Assembly: GCF_002287175.1 (NCBI RefSeq)
Contig: NZ_LMVM01000038.1
Location: forward strand, 124,001 to 188,000
DNA length: 64,000 nucleotides
Direction: 5' to 3'
Source of the DNA: Methanobacterium bryantii
GTDB lineage: Archaea; Methanobacteriota; Methanobacteria; Methanobacteriales; Methanobacteriaceae
Positions 10,059 to 18,488 of this stretch are shown here, piece by piece. Positions within the stretch are counted from its first letter, which is position 1. Every line of letters starts with the position of its first letter. The position numbers and the translations under genes are program-made. The notes beneath the pieces are model-generated. The model made no database searches and was not told where the DNA came from. It saw nothing but the letters and a program-made list of their open reading frames with translations.

Positions 10059-10190
10059 AGAAAATACTGTCAAATCTCTCAAAACCGTAGGTTTTCAACA
10101 GCACAAATCTTCGATTTGTAAGCTTCGATTTGACGTTGCAAAAAACGAAGTTCTTTATATGCCAAACTTACAGTTTTGACGTATTTTCTT
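10059..10190. repeat. MITE-like hairpin element with terminal inverted repeats
   Basis: The stretch begins AGAAAATACTGTCAAA (10059-10074) and ends with its near inverse TTTTGACGTATTTTCTT (10174-10190). Inside are hairpins of the window-wide family: AAAACC-GTA-GGTTTT at 10081-10095 and ACAAATC-TTC-GATTTGT at 10103-10119, plus an imperfect one near 10163-10178. The right end touches the stop codon of the DUF359 gene. No ORF is inside. Confidence 0.7.
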
Positions 10191-10702
10191 CAACCTCCTT
10201 TTTTTTCAAAGTGATCCAGCATTTTTTTTGCCATATCCCTTATTTTATCAGCTTCAACAACCACAAGACCTTCTCCAGGTTGCCCGTATAAAATTACGGC
10301 ATTTTCAGGGGCCATTAAAACACAGGGAATCACAGCTAAATCTTCCTCACCATTTACAACTATTAGAACATTAGATTCTTCAGCAGCTGCGGTGGCAAGA
10401 TGATTAGCTTTTTTGATGGTTTCCCAGAGTTCATCTGTTATTGTCCCGGGAGGGTTATCAACATTCAAAGTGATTGCATTATACTCAATTTGGTGTTTAG
10501 AGATTTCTCTCTCAATTTTATTATCTATAATACCAATTTTAGGTATTATATCTGCATTTAAAATATTATTTGTGGTAGCATCTCCAATTGAGATTATGAA
10601 ATGATTTTCAAGAAAATCTCGATCTACCTCGCACAAAGCAGGGTAAAGTTTACCAAATGGTTTTTTAAAAATTCCCCTACTTTCTTCTTTAAGTACTAAC
10701 AC
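10190..10702 (-). CDS. GTP-dependent dephospho-CoA kinase (DUF359 family)
   Basis: 170 residues resembling the archaeal DUF359 family, shown in Thermococcus to phosphorylate dephospho-CoA with GTP in the last step of CoA synthesis. Supporting stretches are ISIGDATTNNIL, a central Asp-rich strand with IIDNKIER, and the C-terminal NGEEDLAVIP and YGQPGEGLVVV. Position after spt4 and before rps24e is the order I recall for Methanobacteriales. The function is transferred from the family. Confidence 0.85.
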   Translation of the reverse strand: MLVLKEESRGIFKKPFGKLYPALCEVDRDFLENHFIISIGDATTNNILNADIIPKIGIIDNKIEREISKHQIEYNAITLNVDNPPGTITDELWETIKKANHLATAAAEESNVLIVVNGEEDLAVIPCVLMAPENAVILYGQPGEGLVVVEADKIRDMAKKMLDHFEKKGG

Positions 10703-10727
10703 ATTTTAACCTGAATCTTTTATAAAA

Positions 10728-10910
10728 CTATCTGACTCTTAAGGCATATTCACCAGGAAGATTTATGCTGAGTTCCTTTGCAATACCCGAATTTTCTGGA
10801 TCAAGTATTATCAGAAAACCGCTCCAGTTTTTTGAAGATGGTATATTGCATATAGCACATCTTTCCTCTTCCATCAGCCTATGACATCTTGTACAAGCTT
10901 TTGTAACCAT
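10728..10910 (-). CDS. spt4: Transcription elongation factor Spt4 (RNA polymerase subunit E'')
   Basis: 60 residues with a four-cysteine zinc ribbon (CTRCH and CAICN) followed by the conserved SKNWSGFLIILDP. Spt4 binds the NGN domain of Spt5 and aids processive elongation by archaeal RNA polymerase. The ATG overlaps the stop of rpo7 as TAATG, so the two are translationally coupled. Confidence 0.93.
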   Translation of the reverse strand: MVTKACTRCHRLMEEERCAICNIPSSKNWSGFLIILDPENSGIAKELSINLPGEYALRVR

Positions 10911-11464
10911 TATTTCTTCTTCCTTTTCTCTTTTTCAATCCATTCAGGTCTTCCAAGGCCAGGTTGTCTCATTGTAAGGCCGATCTTGGTTTCTTTGGAG
11001 GATTTTCCTTTAAGACTTAAAGCTACAATCCTTGCACGGACTTTATCTCCTTCTTCTAGAGTCTTTTTGGATTCTTTTCCAAGTAATGCTCCTCTCTTTG
11101 AATCGTAATTTATATAGTCATCAGTAACCTGTGATACGTGTACCAGACCATCCATTGGTCCCATTCTGACAAAGGCTCCGAATTCAGTTATTTCAATAAC
11201 TTCTCCTTCTACAATTTCCTGTAGCTCTGGCTTGAAAAATAGTGCTGTAAAAGTGACATTATAATATGCTGCACCGTCGCCCATTATAACTCGGCCGATA
11301 CCTATTTCTTCAATCTCTTTTACTGTAACCATTAAACCAAGCTTCTTGTCAATCATCCCGACATAATTTTCATTTAGAAGTTCAAATGCTATTTCTTCCA
11401 GTGGTTCATCAAATAATGTCGGTGGAACTCTTACAGTATCCTCAATTTTTGATATTAAATACAA
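10910..11464 (-). CDS. rpo7: DNA-directed RNA polymerase subunit Rpo7 (E')
   Basis: 184 residues: an N-terminal RNP-like domain (YLISKIEDTVRVPP) and a C-terminal S1/OB domain (ITEFGAFVRMGPMDGLVHVSQV). Rpo7 pairs with Rpo4 to form the polymerase stalk used in initiation and transcript binding. The tail is very basic (EKEKRKKK). The start is a TTG at 11464 preceded by GGGGAG; family members begin MY(L/K), which supports it. The gene follows ppa by about 27 bases. Confidence 0.95.
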   Translation of the reverse strand: MYLISKIEDTVRVPPTLFDEPLEEIAFELLNENYVGMIDKKLGLMVTVKEIEEIGIGRVIMGDGAAYYNVTFTALFFKPELQEIVEGEVIEITEFGAFVRMGPMDGLVHVSQVTDDYINYDSKRGALLGKESKKTLEEGDKVRARIVALSLKGKSSKETKIGLTMRQPGLGRPEWIEKEKRKKK

Positions 11465-11491
11465 TTAAACTCCCCTTGTACGGTTATTTAT

Positions 11492-12016
11492 TTAATCCAT
11501 ATTTTTATATAATTCTATAGAATGTTTTACAGCTTCAAATGCTTCTTCAGCATGTTCCCATCCTAATACTTCTGTAACTTTTCCTTCAAGAGTTTTATAC
11601 TCCTTGAAAAAATGTGCAATTTCATCTAAAAGATGACTAGGAATATCATCGATATCATTAATATCTTTATACCTTGGATCATTAACAGGTACTCCTAATA
11701 TTTTATCATCTTTATCATCACCGTCGATCATCCTCATGACTCCAATGGGCCGTGTTTCAATTACACATCCTGGAAAAGTTGGCTGATCCATAAGTACCAT
11801 AACATCCATTGGATCACCATCATCGTAAAGTGTTTTTGGAATTATTCCGTACTCTGCAGGGTAATGAAATGGAGAGTATAAAACTCTATCCAGTGCAAAG
11901 GCTTCCATATCTTTATCATATTCGTATTTATTTCTTGACCCCTTTGGTATTTCAATTACAGCATATATTACTTCTGGAACTGATGGTCCTGGTTCTAAAT
12001 CCTTCCAAAGATTCAT
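11492..12016 (-). CDS. ppa: Inorganic pyrophosphatase, family I
   Basis: Hydrolyses pyrophosphate to phosphate in the cytoplasm. The 174 residues match the soluble family I enzyme. Seen: KGSRNKYEYDKD near the N-terminus, the signature DGDPMDVMVLMD with metal-binding aspartates, and DKDDKILGVP. GGAGGA lies before the ATG. Its place between the PIN gene and rpo7 belongs to the conserved archaeal block. Confidence 0.96.
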   Translation of the reverse strand: MNLWKDLEPGPSVPEVIYAVIEIPKGSRNKYEYDKDMEAFALDRVLYSPFHYPAEYGIIPKTLYDDGDPMDVMVLMDQPTFPGCVIETRPIGVMRMIDGDDKDDKILGVPVNDPRYKDINDIDDIPSHLLDEIAHFFKEYKTLEGKVTEVLGWEHAEEAFEAVKHSIELYKNMD

Positions 12017-12094
12017 ATATTAATCCTCCAAACATTTTCCAAAAAAATTATTATTATAAATGAGTTTAAACATTTTAATATAAAAATATAAAAT

Positions 12095-12501
12095 TTATAA
12101 ACCTAAATATCCTTCAACTGCCAGATATTTCTTCTGACGTAGATATACAACAGTCAATTCTTTATTTCGTGCCCTTTTCTGAAGTCCACGATCATTTGTA
12201 CACAACACTTTGGATATTCTAAGTAACGCGTCGTCAACTCGTTCTTTATATTTTAAATCAACATCAATTACATTGATATTAGATGACTCTATTAATTTAA
12301 GGGCAACTGATGCTGCAATTCTGTCTTTTCCCTTTGATCTCTTCTTTATAGTTTCAAGTTCGCGGGTAACAAATGACGGAACCATAAATGTGTAATTTGG
12401 TAGAATTCGCTCAAGTTCTGCTAAAATATCAACATGAAATTGAGCGGGTATCATAAAAAATTTGCGTCGAGTACTGCCTCACGTTTATTTGATGATACCA
12501 T
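12095..12501 (-). pseudogene. PIN-domain protein of the Fcf1/UPF0129 type, frameshifted
   Basis: An ATG at 12501, overlapping the end of eif2g, begins MVSSNKREAVLDANF, the expected N-terminus with the first catalytic Asp (VLDANF). The frame is then lost at a run of six T (sense strand, 12455-12460) and continues one base out as MIPAQFHVDILAELERIL to the stop at 12095. One extra T would restore a ~135-residue PIN protein with CTNDRGLQ and the C-terminal YLAVEGYLGL. Without it, translation from the internal ATG at 12454 lacks the catalytic Asp. The family belongs to the archaeal rRNA-processing nuclease group. This may be a true mutation, a sequencing error or slippage-corrected expression. Confidence 0.8.
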
Positions 12502-13711
12502 ATCCAATTAACCTCCATCTTGCACCAACACGTCGGCTTAAAGCGACTCTCTGGCCAGATTCTGCACAAACAGGTAATTTAAGTTTTACATCCACTTCGT
12601 TTTTTCTGGCACTTGTTACGACACCAATGGTTGTTGTTGTTCCAATGTTAATCATGAGTGGTTCTGAAGATTTTATAGGTTCCACTGCTCTTTCTTCTTT
12701 TGTACCTACTACCCTTTCAAGAAGATGAGTTGCCATTGCGAAATCATGTAGTATTGGTGGAAGTGTCTCTGGTTCTCCTGCAACTGATCCAGATAAAGAA
12801 TCTGCTTTAGTTAATGCTGGATCTAGTTTAGTACCAACAGCTATAAGACCTCCAGGCCCTACTTCGTCTACAGCTTTACCTGCTGCAACTAAACCTGTGA
12901 TTTCAGAGTGTAAGCTCATCCATGAGGTTTTTCCTTTCTTTTTAACCTGAATCCCCGGCTTAATTTCCAGTTTATCCCCTACTTTAAGTTTTCCTTGAGC
13001 TAAGGAACCCCCTATAACTCCACCATCTATTTTTGCAGGAATACAACCAGGTTTGTTGATATCAAAAGATCTTGCAACATACATTTTAGCAGGTTTATCG
13101 AGTAATCTTTCAGGAGTTTGAATTCTTTCCTGAATAGTTTCAATTAAAATATCTACATTGGCGCCCTGTTGAGCTGATATAGGTATTATAGGTGCATCTT
13201 CTGCACAGGTACCCTTTACAAATTCCTTTATTTCATCATAACTTTCTATAGCTCTTTCTTTAGAGACTATATCAATTTTATTTTGGACTACTATGACGTC
13301 TTTGACCCCTATAACATCTAAAGCCATAAGGTGTTCTTTTGTTTGCGGTTGAGGACATGGTTCGTTCGCAGCTATTACTAACACTGCGCCATCCATTATC
13401 GCCGCACCAGATAACATTGTTGCCATGAGTGTTTCGTGTCCGGGAGAATCTACAAATGACACTTTCCTCAATACTTCAGTTTCTTTACCACAATGTTCAC
13501 ATACAAGGGCTGTGGTATAACATTGAGGTTCTGGACAGTCGGTACACTGTCTAAAGGTTATGTCAGCATAACCTAATCTTATTGAAATTCCTCTTTTTGT
13601 TTCTTCACTGTGAGTATCGGTCCATATACCTGATAAGGCCTTTGTAAGTGTAGTTTTACCGTGGTCAACGTGTCCTACAAGCCCGATATTTACTTCAGAT
13701 TGTACTTTCAC
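12485..13711 (-). CDS. eif2g: Translation initiation factor 2 subunit gamma
   Basis: GTPase subunit of aIF2, which brings Met-tRNAi to the small ribosomal subunit. G1 is GHVDHGKTTL, G3 is DSPGHE, G4 is NKID. The zinc knuckle cysteines typical of the gamma subunit are seen (CTDCPEPQC and CEHCG near residues 57-80). Length 408 is normal. The start is GTG at 13711 with AGGTG upstream. The 3' end overlaps the PIN gene start by 17 bases. Confidence 0.96.
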   Translation of the reverse strand: MKVQSEVNIGLVGHVDHGKTTLTKALSGIWTDTHSEETKRGISIRLGYADITFRQCTDCPEPQCYTTALVCEHCGKETEVLRKVSFVDSPGHETLMATMLSGAAIMDGAVLVIAANEPCPQPQTKEHLMALDVIGVKDVIVVQNKIDIVSKERAIESYDEIKEFVKGTCAEDAPIIPISAQQGANVDILIETIQERIQTPERLLDKPAKMYVARSFDINKPGCIPAKIDGGVIGGSLAQGKLKVGDKLEIKPGIQVKKKGKTSWMSLHSEITGLVAAGKAVDEVGPGGLIAVGTKLDPALTKADSLSGSVAGEPETLPPILHDFAMATHLLERVVGTKEERAVEPIKSSEPLMINIGTTTTIGVVTSARKNEVDVKLKLPVCAESGQRVALSRRVGARWRLIGYGIIK

Positions 13712-13745
13712 AATTACACCTAAATCCTATCTTTCAAGATTAATC

Positions 13746-14129
13746 TTATTCAGCTTCTTCAGCGCCTAAAAGTTCATCTATACTTTTACTGCCTTTTTCT
13801 GTGACAATTGTATTAATTTGAACTATATTATCAGATATTGTGTTTCCACGGAGCGTTTTTCTTCTTCTCTGTCCAGCTCTTTTTGGTTCAAATCCAAGGC
13901 CGCCTGATAAGAGACTTCTTATTTTTCTCTGTCCGTCAACATCTTTTCTCATAGGGAAGCCATTTTTATCGCTTCCACCGGTTATTTTAAGTTTGTAACC
14001 ATCTAAACCGACTAAAGAAGCATCTATTTCTTCGCCAATTTTTAAGCCGTTTAATTTTTTTGATTGTGCTGCATCAACTTCTACTTGATGACTCTTTGCG
14101 CCTTCTGAAATGACTAATTTAAATGCCAA
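13746..14129 (-). CDS. rps6e: 30S ribosomal protein S6e
   Basis: 127 residues beginning MAFKLVISEGAKS, with the family motifs GSDKNGFPMR and KRAGQRRRKTLRG. The frame opens earlier, at 14144, but that TTG is part of the GGAGGAG ribosome site; the TTG at 14129 is the sensible start. It lies between infB and eif2g in the conserved block. Confidence 0.94.
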   Translation of the reverse strand: MAFKLVISEGAKSHQVEVDAAQSKKLNGLKIGEEIDASLVGLDGYKLKITGGSDKNGFPMRKDVDGQRKIRSLLSGGLGFEPKRAGQRRRKTLRGNTISDNIVQINTIVTEKGSKSIDELLGAEEAE

Positions 14130-14182
14130 ATTAATCTCCTCCAATTTTTAATTCTATTAGTCCACTACGAATATTTAAAGTA

Positions 14183-15958
14183 TTACATTCCCCAATGAGG
14201 ATTGTCCTTCCTTTTTATATCCAATATTTCATTTAATATTTCAAATTCATCCTCAGTAAGTTTGTTTTTAAGCTCAGACACAAGGATCTTATAGTGATTT
14301 TCAGGTATATCCACATAAAGAACATCCCCTTCATCAAAGTCCTTACCAAAAATTGCATCTTTTATGCTCATAGCAACTTTTTGCCCTTTGGATGCTGATT
14401 TTAAATTTTTTCCTTTATCCTGCATGCCTTCTACTTTTCCAACTCGTGCCCCATCTCCTCTAATTAAGCCATGATCCTGCTTAACTGTACCAGATAAGAC
14501 TTCAATACCTGCTATTGCAGGTTTACTATTCCTGAATATTAATTTAGGAATTATTCTAATTTTAGCTGGTTTTATTATAGCATCAAGCCATGCTTTTTTC
14601 TTCCTTTCTTCTGCAGCTTTTATCCATTCATCATAATCTTCTATCAATTGATAAATGATATTTGATGAAAATAGCTTAATTTCAGAAGCTTTTATTTCTT
14701 CAGCTGCGGAAGGTAAAACTTTAACATTGAAAGCAATGATAACTCCATAAAGAGGATCTTCGTTTTTAACAATTGAAGCATCTACTACGTCTCTTCTAGA
14801 AATATCTCCAATATCTGCAGCTCTTATTGGAATTTTCATGTCTTTAAGCAGATTCACAAGTGCTTCAAGTGAACCAAGTGTATCTGCCTTTACAACAATT
14901 CCAAGATCATCAGTATCTATTTTTATGTCTTCAATTTCTTTTAAAATTTCTTCTTTAACATGCTCAAAATCGCCCCTTGCAACACGTAGAGGTGATCCTG
15001 CCACTGCATTTTCAATGTTAGGAGCCACAATTTTAATACCTGCAGCTGCAACAACTTCCTCGATCTTTTTAAACCGCTTTTTAGCTTCTCTTATCTCTTC
15101 AAGAGGATTTGGTTTTAAAAGAGATCTTATACGAGTAGTTATAACATCATTTAATGTCATAATGGCAATGGTATCATCTTTTTTCAGTATCCCATCATAG
15201 ATTACAGCATCTATGGTTACTCCAAGGCCAACTTCCTCTTTCACCTCAAGAATAGTTCCTTTTGCAGGAGCATCTTCTTCTATTTTGAGCTGTTCTTTTA
15301 GGTACTGTTGAGCAAGTCCCATGAGCATAGCTAAAAGTTCAGGTACTCCTTCACCTGTTTTTGCACTTATGGGAACTATACTTATTTGTTTTGCAAAGTT
15401 GCTGATCCTATCAAATCTTTCAGATTCAAAGCCTTCTTCATGTAAAATTCCAACTAGTTCATAGACACGAGTATCTAATTTTTCCTGTACACTTTGAGGT
15501 TGTTTAGGAAAATTTTCTAAAAAAGGAGCCCTCTCATGTGTTTGCCATCCATATATTTTATCCATTTTATTTGCTGCAACAATAAAAGGGGTTTTATACA
15601 TCTTAAGAATATTTAAAGCTTCATAAGTTTGTGGTTTAAATCCTTCATTTAAATCCACAATCAGTATGGCCACATCAGCAAGCGCTCCTCCTCGTTTACG
15701 AAGAGTTGTAAATGCCTCATGTCCCGGAGTATCCACAAAGAAAAGCCCAGGAAGAGTCTCTTTGATACCCAATTTTTTGAGAAATTCACCACCAATGTTT
15801 TCAACAACTTCTATTGGCACTTCTGTTGCTCCAATATGCTGAGTTATTCCCCCAGCTTCCTTTTGAGCAATTATACTGCCTCTTATAAAATCTAAGAGCG
15901 TAGTTTTTCCGTGATCCACGTGTCCAAGTACTGAAACTATTGGTGATCTAATTTTCAA
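14183..15958 (-). CDS. infB: Translation initiation factor aIF5B (IF-2 homologue)
   Basis: 591 residues, the usual archaeal aIF5B size. The GTPase domain shows GHVDHGKTTL near the N-terminus, DTPGHEAF, NKMD and a downstream domain II. The C-terminal half carries FRNSKPAIAGIEVLSGTV, typical of domain IV, which contacts the acceptor end of initiator tRNA. It promotes subunit joining. The start is TTG at 15958 with AGGTCA before it. No intein is present. Confidence 0.96.
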   Translation of the reverse strand: MKIRSPIVSVLGHVDHGKTTLLDFIRGSIIAQKEAGGITQHIGATEVPIEVVENIGGEFLKKLGIKETLPGLFFVDTPGHEAFTTLRKRGGALADVAILIVDLNEGFKPQTYEALNILKMYKTPFIVAANKMDKIYGWQTHERAPFLENFPKQPQSVQEKLDTRVYELVGILHEEGFESERFDRISNFAKQISIVPISAKTGEGVPELLAMLMGLAQQYLKEQLKIEEDAPAKGTILEVKEEVGLGVTIDAVIYDGILKKDDTIAIMTLNDVITTRIRSLLKPNPLEEIREAKKRFKKIEEVVAAAGIKIVAPNIENAVAGSPLRVARGDFEHVKEEILKEIEDIKIDTDDLGIVVKADTLGSLEALVNLLKDMKIPIRAADIGDISRRDVVDASIVKNEDPLYGVIIAFNVKVLPSAAEEIKASEIKLFSSNIIYQLIEDYDEWIKAAEERKKKAWLDAIIKPAKIRIIPKLIFRNSKPAIAGIEVLSGTVKQDHGLIRGDGARVGKVEGMQDKGKNLKSASKGQKVAMSIKDAIFGKDFDEGDVLYVDIPENHYKILVSELKNKLTEDEFEILNEILDIKRKDNPHWGM

Positions 15959-15992
15959 TTTTGACCTTCCTAAAATTAAAGATAATAAAAAT

Positions 15993-16445
15993 TTATTCGT
16001 ATATTAAACTTTCATCAGGTAGAGCATATTCATTGATTTCAGAATCATTGAAAAATAATGCAATTTCCCTTTTTGCAGATGCAGGGGAGTCTGAAGCATG
16101 AATTATGTTTCTACCAGTGTCAAGAGCATAATCCCCTCTTATGGTTCCAAGATCTGCTTCTTTTGGATTTGTAGCTCCGACCATTTTTCTGATAAGGCTT
16201 ATACAATCGTCGCCTTCTATTACCATCGCAAGAACTGGTGCGGAGGTAATATAACTTACAAGATCATTAAAGAATGGTTTTTCTTTGTGTTCTCCATAGT
16301 GTTCTTTTGCAAGTTCTTCAGAAATATTCATCATTTTAACAGCTACAAGTTTAAGACCGCGTTCTTCGAACCTGGTTAAAACTGTTCCCATGAGCCTTCT
16401 AAGCACTGCATCAGGTTTAAGCATTACAAAACTTCTTTCCATCAT
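15993..16445 (-). CDS. ndk: Nucleoside diphosphate kinase
   Basis: Transfers the gamma phosphate from ATP to nucleoside diphosphates through a phosphohistidine. The active-site His is in NIIHASDSPASAKREI and the N-terminus reads ERSFVMLKPDAV. Length of 149-150 residues is standard. The ATG overlaps the stop of rpl24e, so translation is coupled. A second ATG three bases later may be the true start. Confidence 0.97.
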   Translation of the reverse strand: MMERSFVMLKPDAVLRRLMGTVLTRFEERGLKLVAVKMMNISEELAKEHYGEHKEKPFFNDLVSYITSAPVLAMVIEGDDCISLIRKMVGATNPKEADLGTIRGDYALDTGRNIIHASDSPASAKREIALFFNDSEINEYALPDESLIYE

Positions 16446-16603
16446 TGTTTAACCCACTTAACCTTTCTTGGGACTCTTCCTAATTTAATCCTATTTTTTT
16501 CACATTTGCTGCTGCAGAAGAAAAATACAGTTCCGTCTTTTCTGACGTACATTTTTCCAGTACCCTGGTGTATTTCCTGTCCACAGAATGAACATGTTGC
16601 CAT
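16442..16603 (-). CDS. rpl24e: 50S ribosomal protein L24e
   Basis: 53 residues with a four-cysteine zinc finger (CSFCG and CSSKC) and the signature GKMYVRKDGTVFFFCSSKC. The stop TGA overlaps the ndk start. It sits between rps28e and ndk, as in other euryarchaea. Confidence 0.93.
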   Translation of the reverse strand: MATCSFCGQEIHQGTGKMYVRKDGTVFFFCSSKCEKNRIKLGRVPRKVKWVKQ

Positions 16604-16620
16604 ATTAAACACCTTCTCAA

Positions 16621-16827
16621 TTATGGAGTACGGATCTCTTTAGCTTCTCTTATTGTATCGAGTAACATTAAGATGTCGCCTTCCCTTATAGGCCCCATAA
16701 TATTTCTTGTTAATATTCTTCCTTTGTCTCTTCCTTCAAGTATCCTACATTTTACCTGCATGACCTCTCCAGTCATACCAGTTCTTTTAAGAACTTCAAT
16801 TACTTCAGCAGGAGTTGCTTCTGCCAT
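16621..16827 (-). CDS. rps28e: 30S ribosomal protein S28e
   Basis: 68 residues with the diagnostic C-terminus EGDILMLLDTIREAKEIR and the GRILTRNIMGPIREGD stretch. GGGTGAT lies a few bases before the ATG. It is second in the operon after rpl7ae. Confidence 0.95.
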   Translation of the reverse strand: MAEATPAEVIEVLKRTGMTGEVMQVKCRILEGRDKGRILTRNIMGPIREGDILMLLDTIREAKEIRTP

Positions 16828-16887
16828 ATAATCACCCTGAAATTATTAAAGTGAGAAAGGCTATTGCCTTCCTTAAAAAAAGTTAAA

Positions 16888-17259
16888 TTATTTTTTGAGT
16901 TCTTCGACTTTTTCAACAATTTCGTTGACTAAATCTTCAGCTTCACCTGCATCGGTTATGACTGCAGATGCAGTACCAACATTTAAACCTGCTGCTTCTC
17001 CTAATTCATCCTTAGTTGGGATGTATACATATGGAGTTTCTTTTTCTTCAGCAAGAACCGGTAAATGTGCTGCTATTTCTGGAGGATCGATATCCTCTGC
17101 CATGATTACTAATAACGCACTGCCCCTTTCTATGGCTTTGGTTACTTCGTTTGTTCCTTTTCCTACTTTACCTGTGTCTCTTGCAATTTCTAAAGCCTCA
17201 GCAGCTTTATCAGCTATTTCTTGTGGTACATCAAATTTCACATATATTGCTTTTGCCAT
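16888..17259 (-). CDS. rpl7ae: 50S ribosomal protein L7Ae
   Basis: 123 residues. The kink-turn binding fold is recognised by GKVGKGTNEVTKAIERG and by LVIMAEDIDPPEI. In archaea L7Ae is a ribosomal protein and also the core protein of box C/D and H/ACA RNPs. It is the first gene of the long leftward operon, with GGAGGT before the ATG and a strong TATA promoter upstream (17328-17346). Confidence 0.97.
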   Translation of the reverse strand: MAKAIYVKFDVPQEIADKAAEALEIARDTGKVGKGTNEVTKAIERGSALLVIMAEDIDPPEIAAHLPVLAEEKETPYVYIPTKDELGEAAGLNVGTASAVITDAGEAEDLVNEIVEKVEELKK

Positions 17260-17327
17260 TTAGTTTACCTCCTTTTTCATCTGGTTTTTATACCATCCAT
17301 CGGCATGATCTTAATTTCAACTTTTGT

Positions 17328-17346
17328 CTATATAAAAGTTTTTGCC
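17328..17346 (-). promoter_or_regulatory. TATA promoter of the rpl7ae operon
   Basis: On the minus strand the sequence reads GGCAAAAACTTTTATATAG, an A-rich BRE followed by a TATA box. It lies about 70-85 bases before the rpl7ae start, giving a predicted leader of about 45 bases. The spacing fits archaeal TBP/TFB promoters. Confidence 0.65.
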
Positions 17347-17393
17347 AAATAGGATTTTAACTTTAAAAAATGTAGTTCGATCTAAAGATTATT

Positions 17394-17443
17394 CCCGCAG
17401 CGATAGCGGGGATTTTTTGATCAACCTTTTTTAAAAAAGGTTG
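17394..17443. repeat. Two adjacent palindromes in a gene-free stretch
   Basis: CCCGC-AGCGATA-GCGGG at 17394-17410 is followed by a T-run, then by a perfect 22-base palindrome CAACCT(5)TA(5)AGGTTG-type sequence at 17422-17443. The remaining DNA from 17444 to 17670 shows no gene. No plus-strand gene ends here, so a terminator role is unclear; it may be a decayed repeat. Confidence 0.55.
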
Positions 17444-17670
17444 GTTTCTATCTAAAATAGTTTTAATTAAAAAACATTAGAAGAACTAGTATATAATAGA
17501 TATAAGATCATCACTTATATACTTTGTCGTGCTCCCATATAACATGATAAACAGGTAAAATAACAGCTTTTCAATGGAATAAATCATTAAATCAAATTAA
17601 ATTCAATAACGAATGTTATCAAAAAATATCTTCAAGTTTAAATTAGAATACTAGTTTTTCAAGGTCTAGA

Positions 17671-18422
17671 TTATATCCCACTATACAAACGCTCCCCAAG
17701 GAAAGATGGTAATTTTTCATCTTCAAAAGCAGTAACAACTTTATCTATGTCATATTTAACTCTATAAATCACATCTTCTTTAGCAAGTACGTCTAAAAAA
17801 GCAAATGAAGCCTTACTATTACCATATCGCGGCTGTCCAACACTTCCCGGATTAAAAACAAGTTTATCTCCAAATTTTATTATAAAAGGCACATGGGTAT
17901 GGCCCATTATCAAAATATCCGCATTTTAAGATTCAAGAAAAGATTTTAATGTAGAATCAGAAGTAGACTGGAAAATATATTCACTTACAGGATCTCTAGG
18001 ACTGCCATGAACCATCATAATATTTACACTATCTATTTTAATCTGGATTTTGCGTTTTAAATTACGTAAAAATTCAATATTTCTATCTTTTATAATTTTT
18101 TGTCCATTCCATTGATTCTTTTGCATAACGATTAAATCCACTGACATCTCCAGTTACACACGCAAAATCATGGTTTCCAGTTACAGAAATAGCTTTTAAT
18201 TGCCTAAGTTTTTCAATACATTCATTGGGTTGCGTGTAATATCCAACAATATCTCCACAGCACAGGACCCTGTCAAAATCTATCTTTTCAAGTACCCTTT
18301 CTAAGGCTTACAAAACCTTTGGTTTTTGATGCCCCAAATGCTCTGCATTTGAGGGCTCCGAAAGCATACTTTTCGAGAGCCTCTAAATTACTGTGTATAT
18401 CAGAAATAACAGGTAAAATCAT
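17671..18422 (-). pseudogene. Calcineurin-like phosphoesterase (YfcE/MJ0936 type), broken
   Basis: The start MILPVISDIHSNLEAL (ATG 18422) carries the first metal motif DIHSN. Later pieces in other frames supply GDIVGYYTQPNECI, VTGNHDFA, MMVHGSPRDP and MGHTHVPF, the full metallophosphatase motif set. Three lesions are visible: a 73-base hairpin insert near codon 15 that shifts the frame (18307-18379), a one-base shift at an A-run near 18112 (sense strand), and an in-frame TAA between LES and NADILIMGHTH near 17926. The gene is dead unless the assembly is wrong at all three places. Confidence 0.85.
18307..18379. repeat. Hairpin-module insert disrupting the phosphoesterase
   Basis: Removing these 73 bases rejoins TTA GAG GCC TTA GAA AGG, restoring the family sequence LEALERVLEKI. 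The insert contains CAAAACC-TTT-GGTTTTTG (18311-18328), CAAATGC-TCT-GCATTTG (18335-18351) and an imperfect CTCCGAAAG/CTTTTCGAGAG pair. All follow the three-base-loop design of the other copies. Confidence 0.8.
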
Positions 18423-18488
18423 AGAGAAATTATGTAAAAATAACGGTTAATATAAGTAAAAAACAAATAAAGAAAGAAGTTAAAAGGC

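Noticed and set aside
12449..12501. Programmed frameshift in the PIN gene
   Set aside because: A T6 run alone is weak evidence; there is no known programmed shift in this family and no stimulatory structure is obvious. Sequencing error or mutation is simpler.
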